A stretch of DNA of 23,953 bases from a virus, in the IMG/VR virus record IMGVR_UViG_3300033571_029008, positions 1 to 23,953 of that record; one strand, given 5' to 3'. The position numbers and the translations under genes were made by a program. The notes under the pieces are model-generated. The model was given only the letters and a program-made list of their open reading frames with translations, had not been told where the DNA came from and searched no databases. Positions 1 to 7,611 of this stretch are shown one piece after another (position 1 is the stretch's first letter; each line of letters opens with the position of its first letter).

Positions 1-86
1 GAGTGAGACTTGGTAGTCAGAGGAGCCTTATAAACTCTTTCCGCCAGATTAGCGGCTTTGACCTGGTTCGAATCCAGGCACTCGTA
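1..86 (+). tRNA. tRNA, 5' end cut by the window; type II-like, anticodon uncertain
   Basis: The T arm is clear: CCTGG, loop TTCGAAT, CCAGG at 62-78. The 3' acceptor strand CACTCGT (79-85) pairs with GAGTG at 1-5, so about two 5' bases lie outside the window. A76 of the discriminator type follows at 86; CCA is not encoded. A GGTAGTC D-loop is at 12-18. A CCGC/GCGG hairpin at 41-55 acts as a long variable arm, as in Leu, Ser and Tyr tRNAs. The best anticodon arm is GGAGC (22-26) with ACTCT (34-38), including one C-A mismatch, which puts UAU at 29-31. A Leu UAA tRNA would differ by one base (position 31). The gene converges on the tail operon. Confidence 0.75.
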
Positions 87-101
87 CTTTACTGATAAAA
101 T

Positions 102-671
102 TCATCCTATTATATTATTGATAACTTTACTAGTAGGTCCTCCAGTTACTTTATCAAGAATATCTGCACCAACAAAACTACCATCAAAAACTTGTTTGGT
201 AAAACCAGATCCTAAAGCATTAACTAAATTACCAGTTGCGCCTTTTACATCTAATTTGATGCCATCCATCATAATTCTACCCGAACCAGACTTCATACTT
301 ATATTTCTACCAGCTTTAAACTGAATATCTTCATCAGCTTCTATCATAATATTTGTGGCATATATTCTTACCATTCCATTTTTAGCGGAAATTGAAACAT
401 TTCCATTGAGTCCAATAATAACTATATCTTCTCTACCTTTTTCATTTTTTGAACCACCACAAATTTCTATTGTTCGATCATTATAGAGTGAGAATAATCC
501 TCCACTGGTTAAATTAATGGAAGATTGATTATCTCCATTATCAGTTACTCCATATATTTTGTATACATCAGTACCAGTCGCTCCCATTTGAGGGTTTGCA
601 GTATCAATTCTGAAATTTGGATTAAAACTAATAAGTTGTCTTTTAAAAATATTTTTATTTCTTGCTGCCAT
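102..671 (-). CDS. Baseplate spike beta-helix protein (gp5 C-terminal-like)
   Basis: This 189-aa protein follows the gp5-like gene by one base and ends the tail operon. Residues from about 70 to 140 show short alternating strands with Gly or Asn turns (NGNVSISAKNGMVRIYATN, then DEDIQFKAGRNISMKSGSGRI). That pattern is typical of the trimeric beta-helix of T4 gp5C and VgrG-type spikes. By inference it forms or extends the membrane-piercing needle under the hub. I see no PAAR motif and no catalytic residues. The start ATG at 671 is the first one after the upstream stop. The identity is inferred from position and strand pattern; a generic baseplate structural protein is the alternative. Confidence 0.55.
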   Translation of the reverse strand: MAARNKNIFKRQLISFNPNFRIDTANPQMGATGTDVYKIYGVTDNGDNQSSINLTSGGLFSLYNDRTIEICGGSKNEKGREDIVIIGLNGNVSISAKNGMVRIYATNIMIEADEDIQFKAGRNISMKSGSGRIMMDGIKLDVKGATGNLVNALGSGFTKQVFDGSFVGADILDKVTGGPTSKVINNIIG

Positions 672-672
672 T

Positions 673-3453
673 TTAAATAGTACAATTTACAGAAGTTTGA
701 ACATTTCCAGTAGTTTTCAATACACCCAAGATTGGATGAAGTATAGCACCGGAACCAGTATCCGAACTAACTGTAATGATTGGAAAACTATCGACAACTG
801 TATTTATGGATATATTCTCATAGATTTGACCATTAACAGGAATGCCATTTATTGTTGCAGTTAATGAAGTGATCTGATATGTCTGATCATCAATCGTAAT
901 TACATTTGTTGAAGGAGTTGCCTGATAATTTTGATTATCTACAACAATATTATCATTAAATTGAATTGGTTGATTATCAATTTGAACATTTTCATCCACA
1001 GGACTAATTTCATAATTTTGACCGTCAATAGAAATTATACTTGTCGAAATGACTAATTGACCATTTACAATATCAACTGAAGGAATAAACTGACCATCAA
1101 CAATATTAATCGAAGGTATTAATTTCCCATCAATGGCATCAATCGGGAGAGACAATTCTCCATTAATTATTGAATTAATAGGTATCGATTTACCATCAAC
1201 AATAATTGATAAAGGTGCTGTAGAAGGTATTATTTCGTAGTTCAATCCATTTATTTGAATTATATTTGAAGGAGTATCATCTCCAAAATAACGTGTTACT
1301 TGATAATTTGTTCCACCAATTTGAATAATATTTGAATCAGATCCAGTTTCAAGATCTTCATCTCCAACTATAATATCATCACTTAGAGGTGTTATCTGAT
1401 AATTAATCTCATTTATTTGAACAATACTTGGAGAAGGATTTACCTGAAATTGTTCATCACCAATTACCAAATTATCATCAGAAAGTGTTAATTGATAATT
1501 TCGTCCATCAATAATTATATTATTATTCAATGGATTTATTTGATAATTTTGCCCACCAATTATATCATTATTATTCGATGGCGTAATTCTATAAATTTGC
1601 CCTTCAATCACGACAATTGCATCTTTTTTATTTGAAGGTTTAACTTGATAGATTTGTCCATTAACAATTTGGAAATTATAATAATTGCCAAAATTATCTC
1701 TAACTTGAGCATCTCTATAACCATTACCACCATCTTCGATATACACATCAATAATAGAATAATCACGAATATTGCCGACAGTATAATTTTCACCTTCAGA
1801 AACAATATAAATTGATTTTACTTGCCCCTTTGAATTAATTGTTGCTCTTGCAACCGCACCATATCCTTGATCATTATCATCAACGATCTCAACAAAAGGT
1901 GGGAAAGTATATCCAGAACCTCGATTTGTAACTTGAACACCAATAACGCTTGCAGTAGTTTGACCACCATTAGTTTGAACTATATTACCAAAAATTGGCG
2001 ATGCGGTAGCACCTTTACCATCTGCACCAAAAATTCTAACTTTAGGAGGATTTGCTCTTTTTAGTGATCCTGTAAAACATTTCTTTACAGAATTAATATC
2101 TGCTCCAGATTTTATAATATCTACAGTATCTTTTACTGAATTATAAGTATTCGCCATGGAATTTACTAATGATGAAACAGATCCAGACGATCCACCTCCA
2201 ATTGCCCATTCATTTACCATTCCTTTGAATGATTGTGTACTTTGATTACATGCAAATCCAACGACTGCTTTAGTAAGTGCTCCTGCCCCCTCTCTTAAAA
2301 TATTTCCCAAATCAAATCCTGAAACGAATTTCAATATAGTTTTAACAGCCCCTAAAGGACCACCCATTAAATTTTCTATTACTCCAACAATAGAATTTAA
2401 TAATGAACCTGTAAATTGTTCTGCCGCACAACTCACAAATCTTTTCACATTTGATAAAGTTGAATCTAAGATTTTCGAAACATAACCCTTCAAGGAATTC
2501 ATTACATTTCCAAGTACACAAGAAAAAGATTCCTCCAATGCTTTCACTGGACCAGTCATTGCCTTTTGTGCAGCAACACCTGCGAGATGAGATACGACAG
2601 GATTTCCAGTAGCAGCAAATACCGTAGCATAAACGAATTTATATAACGCATCCAATCCCATTTTTAAGAGAGGTGTTAATTGACTAATCATGAAATCAAA
2701 TACAGTTCCAACTAAGTCATTAGCTAATGTGACTACTTTATCTACAACATTACTAATTTCGGAACGAATTCTTTCAACATTTCCTTGAAATTTTTCAATT
2801 TTTCTGATAAGATTATTAACTGTAGATGTAATCTTATCAAATTGAGTATTTTTTGTGGTATTTGCGAGTGGAGTTTTTTCTCCAATTGCAAAATTTAATG
2901 AAACTATTTTTTCTCCAACTTTACTAGATACTTCTCTTGCCTGCTTATCTGAAATATTTTGAGGAGTGCGATTCGACGTTTCTTTTGGTTCGTTTGATTC
3001 CGCATTCGAATTAGGTGATGGAGTAAGTGCACTATTTTTAGGAATTAAACTAGAATACCCAGTAAATGCCTCGAATGGTGATCTCCAAGTTTTCGATGGA
3101 GTGGAATCTGTTCTTCCAAAAGTGGAAAGAATCACAGGAATTTGAGCATTATCTCCATCAAGAAAGAATCCAAGAACAACATCTCCAGGTTGTAATTGAA
3201 CTCCAGTACAAGCATTTGCTGCTCCTGATCCAGCAGTTGTTGGAATTAATGCCTGTGCCCAAGGAAGATCTTTACTGGGAAGTTCTGCCTCACTATATGG
3301 ATGATACCCAAGTATTCTAACCTTAAATCTATTACCCCATCCACCACCAGTTAATTGATTCCCCATAGATTCTATAGGTGGAATTTGTCCTATCCACCAA
3401 CGAAATCCATCTCTTCCTATAAAATGACTTTGAAGTAATGATTGGTCTAACAT
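673..3453 (-). CDS. 5: gp5-like baseplate hub/spike protein with OB-fold and long repeat array, no lysozyme domain
   Basis: The protein is 926 aa, against 575 in T4 gp5. Residues 10-115 match the gp5 OB-fold: WWIGQI near the start, FKVRILGYHPYSEAELPSKD, LPWAQALIPTTAGSG, QLQPGDVVLGFFLDGDNAQIPVILSTFGRT. Residues about 200-450 are amphipathic helical segments with several cysteines. About 480-570 is a Gly-rich beta module. From about 590 to 885 (nt 800-1680) a short motif, roughly I-x-G-x-x-Y-Q-I-x-P-S, recurs many times with drift. The C-terminus resembles the bacterial-type module again (SGAILHPILG). The T4 gp5 lysozyme domain is absent. It probably sits in the tail hub with the next upstream product (gp27-like) and carries the spike. 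Confidence 0.8.
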   Translation of the reverse strand: MLDQSLLQSHFIGRDGFRWWIGQIPPIESMGNQLTGGGWGNRFKVRILGYHPYSEAELPSKDLPWAQALIPTTAGSGAANACTGVQLQPGDVVLGFFLDGDNAQIPVILSTFGRTDSTPSKTWRSPFEAFTGYSSLIPKNSALTPSPNSNAESNEPKETSNRTPQNISDKQAREVSSKVGEKIVSLNFAIGEKTPLANTTKNTQFDKITSTVNNLIRKIEKFQGNVERIRSEISNVVDKVVTLANDLVGTVFDFMISQLTPLLKMGLDALYKFVYATVFAATGNPVVSHLAGVAAQKAMTGPVKALEESFSCVLGNVMNSLKGYVSKILDSTLSNVKRFVSCAAEQFTGSLLNSIVGVIENLMGGPLGAVKTILKFVSGFDLGNILREGAGALTKAVVGFACNQSTQSFKGMVNEWAIGGGSSGSVSSLVNSMANTYNSVKDTVDIIKSGADINSVKKCFTGSLKRANPPKVRIFGADGKGATASPIFGNIVQTNGGQTTASVIGVQVTNRGSGYTFPPFVEIVDDNDQGYGAVARATINSKGQVKSIYIVSEGENYTVGNIRDYSIIDVYIEDGGNGYRDAQVRDNFGNYYNFQIVNGQIYQVKPSNKKDAIVVIEGQIYRITPSNNNDIIGGQNYQINPLNNNIIIDGRNYQLTLSDDNLVIGDEQFQVNPSPSIVQINEINYQITPLSDDIIVGDEDLETGSDSNIIQIGGTNYQVTRYFGDDTPSNIIQINGLNYEIIPSTAPLSIIVDGKSIPINSIINGELSLPIDAIDGKLIPSINIVDGQFIPSVDIVNGQLVISTSIISIDGQNYEISPVDENVQIDNQPIQFNDNIVVDNQNYQATPSTNVITIDDQTYQITSLTATINGIPVNGQIYENISINTVVDSFPIITVSSDTGSGAILHPILGVLKTTGNVQTSVNCTI
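800..1680 (-). repeat. Tandem short-repeat array inside the gp5-like gene
   Basis: The translated array has well over ten copies of a 16-22 residue unit centred on GQ-x-YQI-x-PS with Asn/Asp-rich linkers (for example GQNYQINPLNNN, GRNYQLTLSDDN, GTNYQVTRYFGDD). Copies differ at the DNA level, so the array is old or selected at protein level. Unit length and linker vary. A beta-solenoid or stacked beta-hairpins is the likely fold, by inference. Confidence 0.8.
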
Positions 3454-3456
3454 TTA

Positions 3457-4812
3457 CTAGTTTCTTGCGCCTACATTAATACCAAATGTATCTCTCACTA
3501 ATTTCATAGAAGTATATGAACGAGAAGCATCAAAATGATGACACAACTCCTTAATCATATATAGTCCACTTATTTCCTGATCATATTCTTTTGCATCTGT
3601 TTGAGTAATTTTTGGAAATAAGCATTCAATCACATCACCTGCTCTTAAGTTTGTGTTTGAAGGTACAATAATACTTAAGGTCTGAGTGAATAAAATATTA
3701 TACCTCATCAAAACTTGTGATTGGTATTCAGTTTGATTCGAATTGATCTGAGTAGAAACTCCTACATCTAAGGTACCAACATCATAAATGGATGTAATAA
3801 TTCTAGTCGGTACATCACCTAAACTCTTATTTGATCCATCAGATAATGGAGGAAGTTTAATTTTACTTCCGAGATTTTTAGTTTTTGATACATAATTTTT
3901 CAGTGTGAATAAACCTTCTTCTGGTTTAGAAAAAGAAAAATTCAACGGATTGAAAAACATTCTATGAGTCGCATAAGTCCCAAGTTTAAGTTTTTCAATT
4001 AAATTTTGATTTTTTTCTGTAAAATAATTTAGAATTTTAAAATCATTATTAATTTTATTGTCATTTACATCGTAAGACACATTAGCCTGATTATAAGTAT
4101 AAACTATACTTCTTCCATTTACATCTTTTCTTGGTTTTTGATTAACCAACCGATCTACAGATCGAAATTGAAAACCATCTTGAGTTTGATAAAATAAGAA
4201 ACCTGCAGTTGCGCCACCAGAACTCTCTGGAACTGCTTTAGATGCTAACCAAACTAAAACAGTAAAAGGTTTTCTCATATTACCAATAAAACCATATTTG
4301 TTTGAGGTTTTATCAATAACTCCAATTTTAGAAGTTTTAAGAGTATTTCTTAAGATATCTTGAACAGAATCACTAATTTTTAAACTTGTTGGATATTTTC
4401 TAGAAACTCTTGTAGTTTCATTTGTAATCGCTTCTCTTGAAACTAAATGAAGAGTAAAACTCTCTTGATTTGTTTCTGAAATTACATCTGTAATACTTGA
4501 AACATATAAGTAATCTTCAACTCTTCTTGAAAAATTTAATCCAGGATTTGTGGTAGAATTTCCAGCAATTTTCATTGAAAGTCTTTCACCACCTCTTAAA
4601 GGAAGTCCATTGTAAATAGATTGTTTTGTTGCACCATTCTGGGAAACAATTGAGTTTCCTGTATTTACAACTTTAATTTTTGCAGTAATTGTAGGTGAAA
4701 AAATGTCTTCATAATAATCTATTGAAATTACACCAGTGGAGATATTAACAGATCTCTTACGATCATTTGATTCTAAAGTTAATTCTTCGTATATAGATTT
4801 TGTAATTGACAT
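3457..4812 (-). CDS. 27: gp27-like baseplate hub protein
   Basis: This 451-aa protein sits directly upstream of the gp5-like gene and its start overlaps the stop of the 932-aa gene by one base (TAATG). It is rich in beta strands: N-terminal ISTGVISIDYYEDIFSPTITAKIKVV, a domain with SITDVISETNQESFTLHLVSREAI, then DSVQDILRNTL and FTVLVWLASKAVP. The C-terminal part has LRAGDVIECLFPKI and SGLYMIKELCHHFDASRSYTSMKLVRDTFG, typical of the hub fold shared by T4 gp27, Mu gp44 and VgrG N-terminal domains. T4 gp27 is 391 aa. The assignment rests on these motifs, length and position next to gp5; sequence identity to T4 gp27 is too low to see by eye. Confidence 0.65.
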   Translation of the reverse strand: MSITKSIYEELTLESNDRKRSVNISTGVISIDYYEDIFSPTITAKIKVVNTGNSIVSQNGATKQSIYNGLPLRGGERLSMKIAGNSTTNPGLNFSRRVEDYLYVSSITDVISETNQESFTLHLVSREAITNETTRVSRKYPTSLKISDSVQDILRNTLKTSKIGVIDKTSNKYGFIGNMRKPFTVLVWLASKAVPESSGGATAGFLFYQTQDGFQFRSVDRLVNQKPRKDVNGRSIVYTYNQANVSYDVNDNKINNDFKILNYFTEKNQNLIEKLKLGTYATHRMFFNPLNFSFSKPEEGLFTLKNYVSKTKNLGSKIKLPPLSDGSNKSLGDVPTRIITSIYDVGTLDVGVSTQINSNQTEYQSQVLMRYNILFTQTLSIIVPSNTNLRAGDVIECLFPKITQTDAKEYDQEISGLYMIKELCHHFDASRSYTSMKLVRDTFGINVGARN

Positions 4813-7610
4813 TATAAGTACGCCATATCCAATAAGAGTTTATTTTTAATAAAATTATTTAACATATCAAAATCTGATATTTGAGGCATGGTATTTGCAG
4901 ACTCATTTTGATTTGAAATTATAATATTCTTATTCGAAGGATTTTGTATCACAACAATATCTTGCCCTCGTCTTTCTGGAGTAATAGAAGAAGGAACTTC
5001 TTTACTTTTTTCAGGTGAAGACATTTTTACAGGAGATGGATTAATATTTACATCTTCTTGATCAGTTGGAGATAAATTTACTTCTCCAGATTCAGACAAC
5101 GAATTAATATTCTGAATTATGTTTGAAGACATAAAAACATTTTCATTATTTATAATTGAAGGTATATTTTTAATTTCTTGTGAAATCGTACTCATCTTTT
5201 CTGGAATCATAGTAAAAGAAGTTTCAGGAGATCGTTCAGAAGAAATAAATGCATCACTCGAAAAAGGAACAAAAGAATTGAGATTAGTCTTTAATATCTG
5301 AGAAATATTTGTGAAATTAAAAGTCTGAGTCTGAGGATTGATAACTTGAGACTCATTCATTTGTAACTGATTTGGTAAATTATTATCAGGAATCACTTCT
5401 TCTGTTTGAGGAATTGAATAAGATATTTTCTGAGGAGTTAATGAATTTGTCGAAAAAGTTGGAATAATTGGTGCTGCTTTTGCAGTTATTAATTGTGTTT
5501 GTGGTTGATTTAAAACATTGACATTTTCTTCTTCTTTTATCAACGGAGAAGATAAAGGTTCAACTGATTCATCTCTATTCACCAGAATAATTGGAGATGT
5601 TATCTCTGAATTCATTAATTGTGTCTGTGGTTGAATTTGAATATTATTATTTGGAATCTCATTCTCTCTTCTTGGAATTGAATAAGATACTTTCGGAGGA
5701 GTTAATGAATTTGTTGAGGTAATTGATGCTATTTCTGAATTCACTAATCGTGTTTGTGGTACAGAAAAGATAGAATCTATTTCTCGCAAACTCTGAAGAG
5801 ATTGTTGGGGATTTCTAGGAGTAATCGACGATCTAACTGGTGGACTTGCATTAGATTTATTAGATGGTGGAGTTACAACTCTATTTTGCTTAAAACTTTG
5901 ATTTGAAATATTTGGTTTCGAAATTGGCGCTGCTGGTACTTGTCTTGGTTTTTCTATTCTAGGAGAAGTATTAGTTTCGGGTTCAGTATAAAATGGTGCA
6001 TTTGCACTATATCTATTAAGTGGAGAAAATTTATTTGTTATTTGATATCCAGTCCACCCTGTTCCTGCTTCCCAGTGAAGATGTGGCCCAGTACTTCTTC
6101 CCGTAGATCCAACAGATCCAATCACTTCACCTTTTTTAACCTTACCTCTTTTTTTATAACCAGGTAACATATGACCATATAAATGATGAATTCCTTTATC
6201 ATCTACCATTATTAAAAAATACCCCCATCCTTTGTGATAATCAGAATCGATAATTTCTCCATCTGAAATTGCTCTTAATGGTGTTCCAGAAGGCATTGCT
6301 AAGTCATCACCGTGATGTATCCTACCAAATTTACCTTCCTTATCATATCTACCAGTAATTGTTGGTTTGATTTTATTTTTTGGAATAGGTACCTGTTTAA
6401 TAGATGTTTCGGGTCTTGTTGCAGGTATTTCTGAACTTTTTTTAACTTTATTTAAAGCAGATAGAATATCATTTGGTTTTAAATAACTACGTTGACCTGA
6501 ATATGAAAAATTACCACTAGCGTTTGGTAAAGCTGCCCATTCATTTGCAAGACCTTGCATAAAACTTTCATTGGACATTTTTCCCGCTAACCATTGATTA
6601 CCACCCCGTTTTTCGATTAATTTTATAGCAAGTACATCTTGTACGGCAGGAGTAAAAATAGTTTTTTCATTATATCCAGCATCTTTTGCACGTTGTAATA
6701 AAAATTCTGGCATCTGTTGATAACGTCCTGACGCACCAGGAGCATTTCTAGCAATTTCCCCAATTGTCATTTGACTCAAACCAGGTCTTACTCCACGAGG
6801 AGCGCCATTCTGAGCATCATATCCATTATTTTTTTTGTCCGTTGAAGATTCTACAGAAGCAATCAAATCTAATAATGGTTTCCATCTACCTCCTCTGGAT
6901 AATGATCCGGATGGTGGTTGTTTTTCATATGCACCTTCACCAGTTACTTGAGTACCGAATTCAGGTATTTCTGCTCCACTATATTTCGGTTGAGTGAGTG
7001 GAGTTGTGACTAATCCAAATGCCTCTTCGATTTGATTACCCAGACCACCCATTGTTGTATTTAATTGATCTAAAGAATTTCTTAGGCGCTTAGATGAATC
7101 AAAAAAATCAAATGTCATTATATTCTGACCCAAAGATCCCAGAAGACCACCAAAATTTCTAAACAAATCAATTGTTCCACCCAAAAATTTAGTCATAATT
7201 TCAACTGTTTTTTGAATTCGGGCAATAAATTCTTTACCCATCCCAATAAAAGTTGAAAGATTATTTAATACCCATCCTGCAGACAGATATCCAATAAATC
7301 CTAAAATTCTATCAAAAAATCCACTATAGGTGTCAGATTGTATAAGTTGAAAAGGTCCACCGGGTTGTATCACCACATTAGGACTTTCAAGTTCATCTTC
7401 AGACTGTTTTCTTCGTTCATATTCAAATCTTTTTTCTTTATAAGATTTAATTTGAGTATAAGAATCTTTTTTTGCCTTTACATTTTCAGAAATTGTTTCA
7501 TAAACTTTTTTAATATTCTTATTAGAATTTAAAATTCCTTTATTTAAGGATGTTGTAGTTTTTTCTACTTTCTGAATATCTAAAGGTGATTTTAATGCTA
7601 AAGCTGCCAT
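4812..7610 (-). CDS. Tail-associated cell-wall hydrolase: lysozyme-like (GH104-type) plus M23 endopeptidase
   Basis: This 932-aa protein has two cell-wall enzymes. Residues 1-75 look coiled coil; 95-165 are hydrophobic helices. Residues 242-378 resemble the lambda R-type transglycosylase (GH104): LLDLIASVES with candidate catalytic Glu254, GYDAQNGAPRG, ASGRYQQMPEFL, VQDVLAIKLIEKRG, ANEWAALPNASG. Residues 420-515 are an M23 zinc endopeptidase: HHGDD (ligands His432, Asp436), LYGHM, GSVGSTGRSTGPHLHW (His510, His512). Residues 540-932 are Ser/Asn/Gln/Pro-rich with repeated PQTQL-NSEI-type blocks. By inference it digests the wall during injection, taking over the role of the T4 gp5 lysozyme domain, which this phage lacks. 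The N-terminal half shares a FDRI-x8-GW motif with the 1041-aa neighbour. Confidence 0.85.
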   Translation of the reverse strand: MAALALKSPLDIQKVEKTTTSLNKGILNSNKNIKKVYETISENVKAKKDSYTQIKSYKEKRFEYERRKQSEDELESPNVVIQPGGPFQLIQSDTYSGFFDRILGFIGYLSAGWVLNNLSTFIGMGKEFIARIQKTVEIMTKFLGGTIDLFRNFGGLLGSLGQNIMTFDFFDSSKRLRNSLDQLNTTMGGLGNQIEEAFGLVTTPLTQPKYSGAEIPEFGTQVTGEGAYEKQPPSGSLSRGGRWKPLLDLIASVESSTDKKNNGYDAQNGAPRGVRPGLSQMTIGEIARNAPGASGRYQQMPEFLLQRAKDAGYNEKTIFTPAVQDVLAIKLIEKRGGNQWLAGKMSNESFMQGLANEWAALPNASGNFSYSGQRSYLKPNDILSALNKVKKSSEIPATRPETSIKQVPIPKNKIKPTITGRYDKEGKFGRIHHGDDLAMPSGTPLRAISDGEIIDSDYHKGWGYFLIMVDDKGIHHLYGHMLPGYKKRGKVKKGEVIGSVGSTGRSTGPHLHWEAGTGWTGYQITNKFSPLNRYSANAPFYTEPETNTSPRIEKPRQVPAAPISKPNISNQSFKQNRVVTPPSNKSNASPPVRSSITPRNPQQSLQSLREIDSIFSVPQTRLVNSEIASITSTNSLTPPKVSYSIPRRENEIPNNNIQIQPQTQLMNSEITSPIILVNRDESVEPLSSPLIKEEENVNVLNQPQTQLITAKAAPIIPTFSTNSLTPQKISYSIPQTEEVIPDNNLPNQLQMNESQVINPQTQTFNFTNISQILKTNLNSFVPFSSDAFISSERSPETSFTMIPEKMSTISQEIKNIPSIINNENVFMSSNIIQNINSLSESGEVNLSPTDQEDVNINPSPVKMSSPEKSKEVPSSITPERRGQDIVVIQNPSNKNIIISNQNESANTMPQISDFDMLNNFIKNKLLLDMAYL

Positions 7611-7611
7611 T

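Noticed and set aside
58-324. 88-codon plus-strand frame near the left end.
   Set aside because: It starts inside the tRNA and is antisense to the spike protein gene.
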